Counted from the first letter of the stretch, positions 50,409-61,614 are shown. The stretch is DNA of 64,000 nt from Semisulcospira habei (GCA_036245525.1 BTPG01000004.1:18589103-18653102); one strand, 5' to 3'. Numbers and translations: made by a program. The notes: generated by a model from the sequence alone, not told the origin.

Positions 50409-51930
50409 TCAGTACCAAGTCGGCGCGATCATAGGGAACTTACAGCTGCGCCGATCACCCGAAGATGTCCGTACGTCGCGTGCACTCGGAGCGGAGCTGC
50501 TGGGCGCGACGCGCGATGGAGTCGGCAGGTCATGCGGAAGTCCCGTGAAGACTCTTTCTCGGGTAGTGACGTCTCTACTGCGCACCAACGGAGACCCTAG
50601 CAGAGGAGGAAGGAAGGGAGAGGAACCGCGTCCCGCCCTGCTTCTAACGTAGTCGACAACTGTGGTGCTGTCGGAGAGGACTAGAAGCTGCTGACGTGAC
50701 ATCTGCCACTGGGCCACGAGGTCTGAAGCACATCTGCCGAAGGCTGAGTAGAATCTCTGTAGCAGGAGAGCACCCGCGGCGGCGTGACTTGCGACGGCGC
50801 CAGGGACATCTGGGGTGAAGATGAGAAGAAGAATCTCCCGTCGCAAGGAAGACGGGATCCGCCCAGCGAAGATGTTGAGGACGGAGCAACGGCTGCACCC
50901 AAATCTGAGACTCAAGGTCGTCCGTGGAGAAGCGGGAGCAACTGAAGCTGGGGGACAGTAGAGGCATCGCAGGGGACGAAGGTCCGCTGCAGTACCCACC
51001 AGATCCTGAAGCTGAAATCATCGTCTGGTGTAGGACGCCTGCCCTTGAAACACCCGCCGCGAATCTGCCACTCCGGAAGTCGTCTTTCGTGAGGTCGATG
51101 AGTGATTCCATCCCTAGGCCAAGCGGCGCTGCGATGTGAAGTCGGACTTTCCCACGTAGACCAGGAAGCCGAGCCTGTCAAGGAATCTAGAAGTGCATCT
51201 CGATCCTTCTCCAACGAGGACCCCGACCGGTATCGCACGAGAAGATCGACTATGGAAGTCGAAGTGGAGCACGAAGATGTCCAACTGGTCCTGTCCACTA
51301 AGACGAACCGCTGCGGTTGAAACCCCAGAGGCAGTGACCCACACCAAATGGAGCGCGCCACACTGGTAAAACACACCGCCGAAAGTAAACCGGAGGAAAC
51401 GTCTGGAGACGGGCTGTCTGTTGACGCACAGAAGGAATCCTTCTCCCAGGATGTCTCTGACCGGTTCTGCAACTGCTGATCATCTAGGGACGTTGACGTG
51501 GCTGTACGAAAGACGTCCAACAGGCCCAGTCCACTACAGCGTCCAGAAGCGGTAGAACACCCAGAGGCTGCAGAAGAGCCGACGGGAAGTGCGCGACACC
51601 GGAAGACCACGCCGACGGTCGGGAGGTTGAGGCCGCAGCGCAGAGGGTAACCCAAAGCACCCGTGCACATAAAGTGGTAGCCGGCAAGGCGGCGACCCAG
51701 TAGTGGAACGCAGCGTAGTAGGAGGTAACCGGACCGCCAGGAACTCCTAACCGCGGCGAGGGCAGGAGCCTCTGATCCTTGATGCGCGTAACGAAGTCCG
51801 GAAGAGGCTCAGTCAAGCGTAGCCAAGCGCCGTCTCCACAGGACAATGCGCAAGTCCCAGGACGGTAGAAACTGTCCGACAGGCCTAGGGCGCGGGCAGG
51901 CGAAGCTACTAAGAGAATAAGGCGGATCAC
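50409..51930 (-). pseudogene. Decayed reverse transcriptase / RNase H (copy B4)
   Basis: RT signature DRLGFLVYVGKSDFTSQRRL in the frame at 51114-51374. RNase H-like fragments lie further toward 50409. Several frameshifts; aligned in order with B2 24208-25744. Confidence 0.5.
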
Positions 51931-53199
51931 TAAACCACGGCGCTAACGTACCTTCCAGCTGTAACGCTCTACCAAGTATACACCCTTGAATAACCCCGTG
52001 ACATGTGTACACGCAAACCCTACTAGCTGCCTCGGCGGCCGACGCTAAGGCTATGCTCAAAGCCTCCAAGCACCACGCGCTCAAGCATGCTCACCCCATC
52101 CAGCGAAGGCATCATCCCTGGGCTGTACCACTGTGTTGGGCCGGAAGGCTTGCGTCGTAACCCGTGCAGCCCGAGACAACCTGTCCCGTGAGAGTCAGGT
52201 GCACGCCGCACCATGACCCATAGTCTCGGCCGGGGCGATGGTACTTGCACTGGGCTGGAGGCGGAAACTCTGTTGGCCTGTGGCAGGTTAGGTCGGCCGT
52301 ACTCTTGTCCCGACGCAGGTTCAGAGACGGGCGCATCCAAGGCGCGGTAAGCAGTCTGTGGCAGCGGCGGCCTGTCCCGCGAGCGCGGTCGCTGTCGAGG
52401 AACGGCAGCCCGCTCGGACGTCAACGCCCAAGGTGCGTCCACATCAATCTGAGTAGAAAGGGAGTGCGAAAACGATGTGAACCCGGATCGTCCGTTAACT
52501 TCTAACCAATGCACGGGTGTAAGCAAGATCAACAGTCTTGTCCGGTCTTGAATGCCTTACATTGAACCTCCGCCCTGAGACGGTCTTAGTCGAATGTCGG
52601 CGTTAAGCCCCAATCAACCACTAAACTAAGTTACTGCCTTTGGAGCGAGACGCTGAAGCTTTAAGAAAACTCATTGTGTACCCGACTCGTCACTTACCAA
52701 TCCTGACGAGCAGAGCACACTAGGTCAGCAGACTATACGTGGTCCCCTGTCAAAGCCCTAAGAGCGGGCACCTAACGACTGAGCTGGACGAGGGCCGGAG
52801 TGCCATACTCCCATGACAGTGCCACATGGTCCAGCCAATCCTTAGCCATGCTGCACCGGAGAGGAGACGGGTGAGGCTGCTCGTCGCGATCCCGTCTTGT
52901 CCAGAATCCTTCTAACCGACGTGCGGGAGCTCTCAGTACCTACGAGTTGGCACGCGCCAGACGAAGTTCTAGGAGTCTATCCATGCAGGGGTATCCCCCT
53001 GGCTGCGGCAAACGGCGTCCCCGGAGGATAGACGGGGCGTGTCATCTCGCGCGATCCCGTCTCGTCCACATTCTTCTATCCCACGAGCGGGCGCTCGTCA
53101 GTCCAGCATCCTTGTCCGGTCGTGATCCCCTGTCCCTAACCTTGGAGAGGGCTACCAACCTCCGGCTGGACTCGTGTCAAAGGATAGAGGCAGAAGCTG

Positions 53200-54780
53200 G
53201 CCTAATCCGTGCCGTTCGAGGCTCCACAACCGGTGAAAAAACCACTCGTCGGGATTGTGGCAGTCCCCGGTGCTGGAGTCCGTTCTCGGGCTGATGTCGG
53301 TCGTCACGCATCAGTCTATCCCGTGCCGCTAGAGGTTCCACAACCGGTGAAAAAACGCTAGGCAGGTCTGTGGCAGTCACCGATGCTGGATTTCGTTCTC
53401 GGGATGGTGGTGGTCGTTCACGTGTCAGTCCATACAGCGTCACTCGAGGCTCCACAACCAGCGAAAACCACTAGTCGGGCCTGTGGCCGTCCCCGATACT
53501 GGAGTTCATTCCTGCCAGGATACTGGCCATAGACTGGGTCATGAAGATGACCACAGAGCACAGACGAAGTGGAATACAGTGGACACTGTGGACACAGCTT
53601 GACGACCTCGATTTTGCAGACGACTGTCCCACACTCATCAACAAAGACCACGAGGCTTGCTGACATCTCGTCCCAAGTGGGCCTCACCATTCACAAACAG
53701 AAAACAAAGACAATGAGGCTGAACGCAACCAGGGAAGAACCAGTCTTGCTTGCTGGCACCCCGTTGGAGGAGGTGAAGTCCTTCACCTATCTCGGGAGCA
53801 TCATAGACAAAAAAGGCGGCACTGATGCAGATGTCAGAGCACGAATCGGTAAAGCCAGAGCAGCCTTTCTCCAGTTGAAAAAAGTGTGGAGTTCCAGAGA
53901 GCTGTCACAACACACCAAAGTCCGGATTTTCAACTCCAATGTAAAAGCAGTTCTCCTATATGGAGCAGAGACTTGGAGATTGACAAAAACCACAGTCAAC
54001 AGAGTACAGACCTTCATGAACAGTTGCCTTAGAAGAATTTTGAAAATCCACTGGCCAGAGAAGATCAGCAACGTTAGACTCTGGGAGAGAACAGAGCAGA
54101 TAACAGCAGAGAATGAAATTGGGCGAAGAAGATGGGGATGGATCGGTCACAGTCTGAGAAAGCCAGCTTCCAGTATCACTAGGCAGGCATTGTCATGGAA
54201 CCCCCAGGGAAAGAGGAGAAGAGGTAGGCCGAGAAACTCCTGGCGTCGAGACCTCCAAGCAGACATCAAGAGACTGGGAACCACCTGGAGTAGAATCGAA
54301 GGAGAAGCACAGGACAGGAGTTGCTGGAGGTCTTTCGTCGACGGCCTATACCCGGGTAGGGGTGACAGGCGTAAGTAAGTAAGTAATGGTGGCGGTGGCT
54401 CACGCGTCATTCCATCCCACGTCACTCAATGCTCCACAACCAGTGAAAACCCACTCGTCAGGTCTGTGGCCATCACAGATGCTGGAGTTTGTTCTCGGCT
54501 GATGTCGTCCGTCACGTATCAGTCTATCCCGTACTGATCGAGGCTCCACAACCGGTGAAAAACCACTCGTCGGGACTGTGGCCGTCAGTCCATCCCAAGA
54601 CACTTGCGGCTCCACAACCGGTGAAGTACCACTCGTCGGGTCTGTTCTCGATGCTGGAGTTGTTACTGGGGCTGGCGCCGGCCGCTCACGTCTATCCTTA
54701 GCCCCTCGTGGCTCCACAACCGGTGAGCTACCACTCGTCGGGTCTGTGGCAGTCACCGATGCTGGAGCTCGGTCACGCCG
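53200..54780. repeat. Coding-type repeats of copy B4 (PVVEPR repeat), interrupted by LINE fragment
   Basis: GCTCCACAACCGGTGA and close variants recur near 53221, 53334, 53446, 54431, 54543, 54611 and 54712, each followed by CACTCGTC-GG/CTGTGG. On the minus strand the unit encodes variants of DPTSGSSPVVEPR. Spacing varies from about 68 to 113 bp. It lies in the gag region, at the place of the different repeat in B2. Confidence 0.8.
53521..54388 (+). mobile_element. RTE-type LINE, 3' fragment
   Basis: Nearly identical to 28900-29784, with small deletions (around 53623 and 53645) relative to the full copy. It ends with an AAGTAAGTAAGTAA tail and encodes the RT C-terminal region from TRLADISSQVGLTIHKQ on. 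5' truncation is typical of LINE insertion. Confidence 0.85.
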
Positions 54781-55328
54781 GCAGAAGCTCCATAGCTGGG
54801 ACCATTGAACCTCCTGCCAGATGGCGCAGACCAGGCAGGGGTGCGTGGAAGCACAGCCGGAGCACGGTAGGCCAACGGCATGCTCATCACTCGGCCACAG
54901 AACCTGCCCACAACGTGCGCAGGTGCGGAACTGCATACTGCAACACATAGTGCACAAGAAAGCAAGTGAGCGTGACCCCTATGGGTCCGCAACAAGTATC
55001 CGTGTGTATAAAACGAAACGAAGACAAGCATACGGCGCATGCCAACGCCCGACGCTCTTCCCCATCCCCTGAGCGCTGGCTGAGAGCAATAACCCTGGTT
55101 TTACCTTGACATAAAGGCGAACACGGCAAACCAACAAGGTGTGAAGACCACCGTCGTCCCTCGGCGAAGCCCAGCCAGGACAGCCGGAGGAGAATCCAGT
55201 CCGCCGCCAGCTAGTCCGTGGCATCAGTTTTCCAACGTCGCCACAGGCTCGTCCGGTGAAGTACAACACGAACACCAACGAGGAATCCGCAGGCAAAGCA
55301 TCCCAGCATAGCACAAGGGGCTAGCACC

Positions 55329-55538
55329 AGAGATAGATAATATGAGACTTCCAAACCAATACATTCAATAAAGCCGCATCCGTCATTAATTTACGCTATT
55401 TTTAAATATCAAAATTTAGTCCTCCCATTACACCCTCATTATTTTCGAATCAACCCTTTAATTTTAAAAAAATGATGAGCATGACGGATGCGACTCTATT
55501 GAATCTATTATTTTGGAAGTCTCATATTATCTATCTCT
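55329..55538. repeat. Polinton copy B terminal repeat, self-complementary
   Basis: The outer 27 bp (55329-55355, AGAGATAGATAATATGAGAC...) are the exact reverse complement of 55512-55538. The inner GCATCCGTCAT/ATGACGGATGC pair is as in 4556-4791. The block order inward mirrors copy A. Confidence 0.75.
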
Positions 55539-55695
55539 CCTAGCCATTTTAGTTCCACTCCAGAAATCATTCAAAGCAACGATTTTTGATCAGCTACCAA
55601 CCCGCGATTATCATAAGCCAGACCCCCCACCCAACCTAAATTATTAATGCTGTCATTGACTTTTTTAAAACAAAATTATTATATTACATTATAAA

Positions 55696-56211
55696 ATGAA
55701 TCAAGACGAATTGCTACTTCTAAGTGATATCTGTGCTGTAGAGAACAAAGACTTAGACTCTAAAAAACAAAGGCTTATCTCTGTAGTTGTGTCAGGCAAA
55801 TCAAAAGCTTTTCTCGGTAAACAATACATGACAGAAGACATAGAATCCCTTACTGCTGATGAGCTAATTAAACTACATTCTAAATATGAAAATCACATTG
55901 CTTCACTAATGACACGTGATTTAAGCCGGTCTCTTGTCTGTCTATATACAAAAGCTGTAAGTCACTTCCTACCTGTTGATAGTGACAGCCTTTCACATGA
56001 TCTAGAAAGCAACCCCATAGTTTCAAGTTCAATAGGTAAATTAGCATGCCTTATGTTTTACAAGTTTGGGAATTACCTTGCGCCTGCTGTAACCTTACTT
56101 GTTACTAGTAGTCATATTGATTTTTCTAAAATAAATTTTAAATTAGAAGAAAATGGACGAGACGACTCCACAACAGAGTCCTGTCTTGACACAGGTTCAA
56201 ACAGTGACTAA
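55696..56211 (+). CDS. Uncharacterised 171-aa Polinton protein
   Basis: First gene inside the left terminus, ATG preceded by ATTATAAA. Acidic, mostly helical, with one mildly hydrophobic segment near residues 115-140 (ACLMFYKFGNYLAPAVTLLV) and a polar Ser/Thr/Asp-rich tail. No domain recognised. It overlaps the next gene by 59 bp in a different frame. Role unknown; terminal position next to integrase genes hints at an early or regulatory function only weakly. Confidence 0.55.
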   Translation: MNQDELLLLSDICAVENKDLDSKKQRLISVVVSGKSKAFLGKQYMTEDIESLTADELIKLHSKYENHIASLMTRDLSRSLVCLYTKAVSHFLPVDSDSLSHDLESNPIVSSSIGKLACLMFYKFGNYLAPAVTLLVTSSHIDFSKINFKLEENGRDDSTTESCLDTGSNSD

Positions 56212-56567
56212 GACTAAAAGTCCAGGTCGAATAGAGGCTGGGAAAAGATTAGCTGAATATAACAGACAAAAGAAATTACAGCTTCAAGCATTAACAGAAA
56301 AGACTGACACACCATCAACAGCACCAGTGTCACTACCGTCACCCCCCCCCCCCACAAAGTGAGAGACAAACAACTAAACCTGAAACTACAAAATATATAG
56401 TTGCTGGATTTGTTGTCGGATTTGGTTACGTAGGTTACCAATTATATAAAAAATACAAACCAAACACTCGAACAGTGTCCAAAAAATCAAACACTCCAAA
56501 AACAAAAGAAGAAGTCTCCACATTACCAGCAGTTTCAAAACCTTTGGACCCATTTTACATGCAGTAA
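56153..56567 (+). pseudogene. Small single-helix membrane protein, frame broken at a C12 run
   Basis: ATG at 56153 gives a basic/Gln-rich start (RLAEYNRQKKLQLQAL) and a Pro-rich tract. At twelve C bases (56342-56353) the frame runs into TGA at 56359. The following sequence in another frame reads on with a hydrophobic helix (YIVAGFVVGFGYVGYQLY) and a basic tail to TAA at 56565. One gene with a homopolymer length change is the simplest reading; programmed slippage or a sequencing error are alternatives. Function unknown. Confidence 0.5.
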
Positions 56568-56603
56568 ATAAATTTATTATTTTAATTTTTATGGTATAAG
56601 AAA

Positions 56604-56834
56604 ATGAGCGACACAAAGAACTTAATGAACCTTGTCTATCACTCTGCTGTAATAAGTGGACTAGCAGTAGCTTATTCTATGCTGGGAAAAAGTCTTCTCA
56701 AAATGAAATCAGCAGACCTTAGTAAATTAGACTTCGAAGACAGTGCTAAACTAGTAGTTGTTATAACAGCATCGATTGCAACAAAAGATTTTCTAGTCAA
56801 GCAAGGAATTATTCCAGAAAATATTTCTATGTAA
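56604..56834 (+). CDS. Small 76-aa Polinton membrane protein
   Basis: One hydrophobic segment (AVISGLAVAYSMLGKSLL) followed by DLSKLDFEDSAKLVVVITAS and a KDFLVKQGIIPENI tail, a form I recall from other Polintons. Stop TAA lies within an AATAAA sequence shared with the leader of the next gene, 8 bp downstream. Function unknown; probably virion membrane-associated. Confidence 0.6.
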   Translation: MSDTKNLMNLVYHSAVISGLAVAYSMLGKSLLKMKSADLSKLDFEDSAKLVVVITASIATKDFLVKQGIIPENISM

Positions 56835-56842
56835 ATAAAAAT

Positions 56843-57274
56843 ATGGCAACTATAGCTGTCATGATTGGTGGTGCAGTTATTAACGCATTAGCTTTTAGTG
56901 GATCAAACTATTTCTTTTCAAAAGTTAGTAAAGAAGAATCAGCAGAAGAAATGAAGCGACACAATGAGGCATCTGAAAAACTAGCTCAAGCTCAACAAGA
57001 TTATGAAAAGCAAAGAATTGAGAAACTTGATTTTATTAATGAAAAACTAAAACTTGAGGGTCACGCACAGCATACATTTTCAAATGTCGATGACGCTATC
57101 AAAGAATACTATCTTGTAACTGGTGAAGACATGTCTATTCCACAACCAAAACTTAGTGACTACTACCAACCAAGCCCAGAACAAAGAAATGGAGAAATAA
57201 TATTTGTTTTAGTAGGAATGACATTAGTATATTTTACAGGAGTTTATATTGCTAAAAAAAATGGCAGACGCTAA
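56843..57274 (+). CDS. 143-aa Polinton membrane protein with N- and C-terminal helices
   Basis: N-terminal hydrophobic helix (IAVMIGGAVINALAFSGSNY), a long charged coiled-coil-like middle (KRHNEASEKLAQAQQDYEKQ), a conserved-looking PKLSDYYQPSPEQRNGE block, then a second membrane helix (IIFVLVGMTLVYFTGVYIA) and a KKNGRR tail. It overlaps the integrase start by 14 bp. Recurrent in Polintons by recall; function unknown. Confidence 0.6.
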   Translation: MATIAVMIGGAVINALAFSGSNYFFSKVSKEESAEEMKRHNEASEKLAQAQQDYEKQRIEKLDFINEKLKLEGHAQHTFSNVDDAIKEYYLVTGEDMSIPQPKLSDYYQPSPEQRNGEIIFVLVGMTLVYFTGVYIAKKNGRR

Positions 57275-58208
57275 ACTATCAAAAATATATTACTCCCCAA
57301 TTGGCTACTGGAAAGGGAATACTGCAGTAGAAAAATTACATGCTGCTGTGGGTGGAGATGTCAACCAAATAAAACAGTGGCTCAAAAAACAGGCAATTTG
57401 GCAAATATATCTTCCTGCTCCAAGAAAAATAACAAGGCCTCATTTTGAAAACACTATCCCTAATGACACACACCAAATGGACCTCCTGTTTCTTCCGCAT
57501 GACACAATAAAAAAGAAACGATACAAGTATGCATTAACTGTTGTTGACATAGCTTCAAGGTATAAGGATGCAGAACCCATAACTGACAAAAAAGCTGTAA
57601 CAGTGGCCACTGCATTATCAAAAATATATAGTCGAGGTCCTTTAAAATACCCTAGGCTTGTGCAGGTTGATGATGGGAGTGAATTTAAAGGCGCTGTTAA
57701 TCAGTTATTTGCAAAGCATGGAGTGCTAGTGCGGCGAGGCATACCAGGCTTGCATAGATCACAGGCTATTGTAGAAAACTTTAACAAGCAATTATCGGAG
57801 AGACTTTTTAGCTATCAGTATTCTAAGGAACTCATGCATGACACACGTAACACTGAGTGGGTTAAAAGATTACCGTCTGTAATAAAAGCAATGAATAATG
57901 AGGGTCACCCTAAACCTGTTGATTCTATTAAATTGAAAACAATACCGTCAGAAATAAAAGCAATAACACCTCCAGACACTAGCTTGTTTACAAAACAGGT
58001 GAGATATTTGTATCAACCAGGTGAAGCTGAAAATGACGTTAGACGTAGGGCAACTGATCCAATTTGGTCTACATCTGTTCATAATATAAAAAAAATAGTT
58101 CCTTCAGCTAATGCAACAATATATTATCTGTATGAGCCTGCACCAAAGAGGGCATTTGTCAGAGAAGAATTACAGATTATTCCCACAGATACTGTTACCC
58201 ACTTTTAA
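57261..58208 (+). CDS. Polinton integrase (retroviral-type DDE)
   Basis: ATG at 57261 (the frame is open 12 bp further upstream to a TTG, less likely). 315 aa. The catalytic core has HQMDLLFLP (first Asp, about residue 73), VQVDDGSEF (second Asp, about 136) and QAIVENFNKQL (Glu, about 172), giving the D-D-35/36-E spacing. The C-terminal region after residue 240 is strand-rich and may be a chromo/SH3-like domain. No complete HHCC finger is visible at the N-terminus. It would insert the element with a 6-bp duplication. Convergent with the polymerase gene. Confidence 0.9.
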   Translation: MADAKLSKIYYSPIGYWKGNTAVEKLHAAVGGDVNQIKQWLKKQAIWQIYLPAPRKITRPHFENTIPNDTHQMDLLFLPHDTIKKKRYKYALTVVDIASRYKDAEPITDKKAVTVATALSKIYSRGPLKYPRLVQVDDGSEFKGAVNQLFAKHGVLVRRGIPGLHRSQAIVENFNKQLSERLFSYQYSKELMHDTRNTEWVKRLPSVIKAMNNEGHPKPVDSIKLKTIPSEIKAITPPDTSLFTKQVRYLYQPGEAENDVRRRATDPIWSTSVHNIKKIVPSANATIYYLYEPAPKRAFVREELQIIPTDTVTHF

Positions 58209-61200
58209 CAATTTCAATTCATCAATTAGTTTATCAAGCAGATTATCAGCTATTTCTTCAGATAACTTGAGCCTGTAATGACCTGGTGCATAAGCTTTTT
58301 CCTTAGTGTGAAACACTCTTTTTGTGTCTCCAACTGCTAGAGACTTTTTATATGTTTGAATCATTTCAATATTATGTTTGTTTGATCTTAGTGTCTTGTT
58401 TGGATAATCAGGCATTAATGCACCATCTAACACTTGCTTGTAATGTTCATGACGTATGTCTTTATTTTTTTATTGCTGTTTTTTTTATTCCTTTGGCTTT
58501 TGACTGACTTCCCTTCTGGTGCAGTATAGAATACATTTTTGATCTCAGTCCAACATACTCAACTATAGGCACACCATTCAGTTCATCTTTAAACTTACCA
58601 GGCACTTTCTTGTTTTGTGTGCTAAACAGTGGATGGTCTTTAGGGTAGTCAGACGTGTCATACATGTGTAGTTCTGTTTTCATGTCTTCATAAAAGTCTT
58701 CAGTAGGCACATCTATGATCATAGAGTCAGTGTCAGTGTATAGCAGACGACACTCAGGATACTTTGGTTTGAAGTAATCATAATAAAATTCAAGCATTAA
58801 TAATTTTGACAACTCAAGAATAGCCATACCTATAAATACTGGCTTGTCCAGTTTAACAATCTTTTTTTTGAGTGACACTGCATACAATGATGGATGAAAT
58901 TCTTTATACCCTGTGTACTGAGGCTTACTTGTAAGTTTAATTGCGCCCGATTCAGTTGTGACCAGTCTCACATCTTTTCTGTGATGGGGATTTTCCATCG
59001 TCTTACCAAAACAGGCATTGTTCATAAGCTTAAAGAAGTCTTTGTCAAATGCAGTGTTACCATCTCTTGCACGCAATGTTGTGTTCTTCATTATGTAATC
59101 TTTCATAAAAGCACTTTGGTCAAATTGAATTCCTCTATGAACTTTTTTTAGTACTAAACCATGTCTGATGTAAAACTGTAACAAACGATAGTGGCAAACG
59201 TAATTAAATTTGTCATTCAGATTGGGTACAAGTTTGGTGTCTTCTTTTTTCCCCGTTAAACTCAGTTTCTCAACTGCTAATGGATAATCATTATGGTAAT
59301 CATGTAGGCGGTGTGGGTACTCCAGGTCTACTTCAAAGATCCAACCCTTTTCATCATTTTGACCTCGATCCATAATATATTTTGTTAATTTTTTTATGCC
59401 AAACTGTGACAAATCATACAAACAAAAGTTTTTTAATGGCAACAATTCACACATTGCAAATCCATACAAATTATTAGCATCCAAGTATGTAATAAATGAC
59501 ATTGGCTTTGACGGGTCAAAGTCATCAAGATATTTGTTGTTGGCCTTGCCATAATTGTTTGCTGCTAGACTAATACCTCCCCTCAATCCACGTTCCACCA
59601 TTTCACCCATCGTACGATCAGACAACAGGTCTATAAATATCTTACTGGATTTCAAAAATGCATCCCATGTCATGCCAGGACTAGTTATGTAACAAGCAGG
59701 GTCAAGCTTGTAGTGTAACAAACCCTTTTCACGGTAACTTTCAAATACATCTGCTAGCAAGCAAACGTCTGCTTTCAAGTACTGGTCGTGATAGTCACCA
59801 ATTGTCTGACATCCTAACTTCCCCCATGCATCAAGTGCGTGTTGATATTCAGAGTCAGAAATACCTTTACCAGTTAGTGTAGAATAAAATTTCTCTTTTG
59901 GTGGCAGTCTTGTTTCTTCAAAAACTACCCAGTCACTGATGTACTCATATGGATAGACTCCTTTCTTAATCAATTCTGGCTCAAAATATTTACTTGTTAT
60001 TGGATACTCACTCAGTCCTTCTGCCAGACTAGCCAACCCTAAAGACAAATGTTGCATGGAGTCATAAAATGCTAATTTGTCTAACCTAAAAGTCAAGTAT
60101 TTTTCAGTTGTCTGGGCAATACAACTAATTTTTTTGTAAGACTCGTCTACAGCCTGCATGATAATGTGTGAATCATATCCCTTCAGATTGTGAAAAAAGA
60201 TTGGTAACTTATATGTCTTAGGATTTATTTTTAATAACAAGTTACATTTGTTATGAGCGGCACCTCTGTAACGACCAGTTATGTGATCATGATCGCAAAC
60301 TTTATCACCATCAAGGACGTCTTCACAAATCCAACACATCACTGCTGCATCAAAATTCTGTTTGTCTTCTTCTGTCATCACCAAAGGCATCTGACAGTTT
60401 TCAAAATACCTTACTACCTGAATATACAGATGTCTCATTTCTGTTAAAAACTCAGCTGCTGCATTTTCACCCCTGTAGATAACAGGTTCTGAATGAAGAC
60501 CGTCTGACCTAACAATAATGTATCCAAAAGAACACACCACTTGGTCACTCAATTTTATAGTCTTTGGTAATGACTCTGGAACAGGACCTTCATAAGGAAC
60601 AACGAGTGATTCAAAATCAGCATATACTACAAACGGCAGCTTTTGCTGATTCCCATAGTTCTTAAAATACACTTGACTGCCAGGATCTGGATACTTAAGT
60701 ACAGTTTGTATGTCATCAGCTGATCTGCAGTGTAAAACATGTTTGTCTGCTAATTTTATGGAGGAAAATCTTTGTAAACATTTTTTACAAACTTCCTGTT
60801 TGCCATTGTGTTTTGTTGTATGATCATGAATTAGACGTGACATATTTCTGATAATTGTGTAGTGGAAGTTATTGTTATCACCAATTAGCAACATGTCAAC
60901 ATGTTTATCTTCTGACTGACCATAGGTTGGGGCAATTGGGGACACTCTAATTGGCTGTAACTTATTTTCAGACTCATTATCCCACACATACACATTTACA
61001 GATATACCAGGATTTAGTTTTTCAAACAAGTCTATGTCCTCTATTTTAACAGGGAACTCAATGCCACTGAAGTTGAGTTCATTTACAAATTTGATATAGT
61101 TAGATACACGATCAGGTTTTGCTTTTACAAAATGAAGTTTAGCAAGCACACACCACATGAAACAATAGTTGTCATTGTTTTGAATATTGACTACAGCCTT

Positions 61201-61614
61201 TTTGTTTGCAACCTCTATTGGTAGTGGTATCCAAGATCTACCTAAAATAGGATGATATCTTGACTGCTTCAGTTGTAGTTCAAGTACAAGGCCTTCATGC
61301 CAGCCAGACCCTTGCATTTCTGCTCTGTCAATTGCTTCATGGAAGTCTGGTAACAATCTTTCTCTAAACACTTTTTCTAGTTCTCTTCTCGAATTAACTG
61401 TGTGCTGCCTTGTCGAGATATACGTTTCAATAACTTCACCAACATCTCTGGCAAATTCTATTTTTGCAACAATCTGAATCTTTACACTATCAGAAAGAAG
61501 GTTATTTTGTATGACTAAAAAAGATCTTTCTATTGATTCATAGACATTGTAAATATTATATATAGGTAAGTCAGTTGTGTGAAACACGTTTCTTAATCTT
61601 TGATGGTTGTCCAT
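58170..61614 (-). pseudogene. Polinton DNA polymerase B (protein-primed type), frameshifted near C-terminus
   Basis: From ATG at 61614, 1050 codons are open to a stop at 58462. Family B motifs: ExoI FVVYADFESL (about 326), ExoII HNLKGYDSHII (about 473), ExoIII YLKADVCLLADVF (about 610), Pol A YLDANNLYGFAM (about 708), Pol B KLMNNACFGKTMENPHHR (about 861), Pol C LLYTDTDSMI (about 956). A zinc finger (CKKCLQRF...H...HC) lies near 290, and an endonuclease VII-like C-x2-C...DHDH...H-x2-CN insert near 427-460. After an A run (58465-58471) the frame shifts; the usual C-terminal tail continues in another frame to 58170. All catalytic motifs precede the break. It replicates the element. Confidence 0.85.

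Larger units (their letters stand above)
44173..55328 (-). mobile_element. DIRS-like family B, copy B4, cut on the right by a Polinton
   Basis: Left end TTCTCTAAAATATATTTTC then ACTTACCGATGATATTACCA; internal complementary region about 44429-44525. Recombinase at 44727-45589, RT/RNase H at 50409-51930, gag region with coding repeats at 53200-54780, Cys-rich motif near 54830-54940. It is interrupted by an LTR element (45944-50307) and a LINE fragment (53521-54388). The right inverted repeat is absent because sequence switches to the Polinton terminus at 55329. Same sub-family as B2. Confidence 0.75.

Noticed and set aside
4792..55328. DIRS copies B0 and B4 as two halves of one element disrupted by a Polinton
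   Set aside because: They overlap in content: B4 extends past its Cys-rich motif on the right, while B0 starts well before its own, so they are different copies.
58170..58433. Separate 87-codon minus-strand gene between integrase and polymerase
   Set aside because: Its content (a GHYRLKLSEEI-type tail) and position fit the polymerase C-terminus after a one-base frame change.
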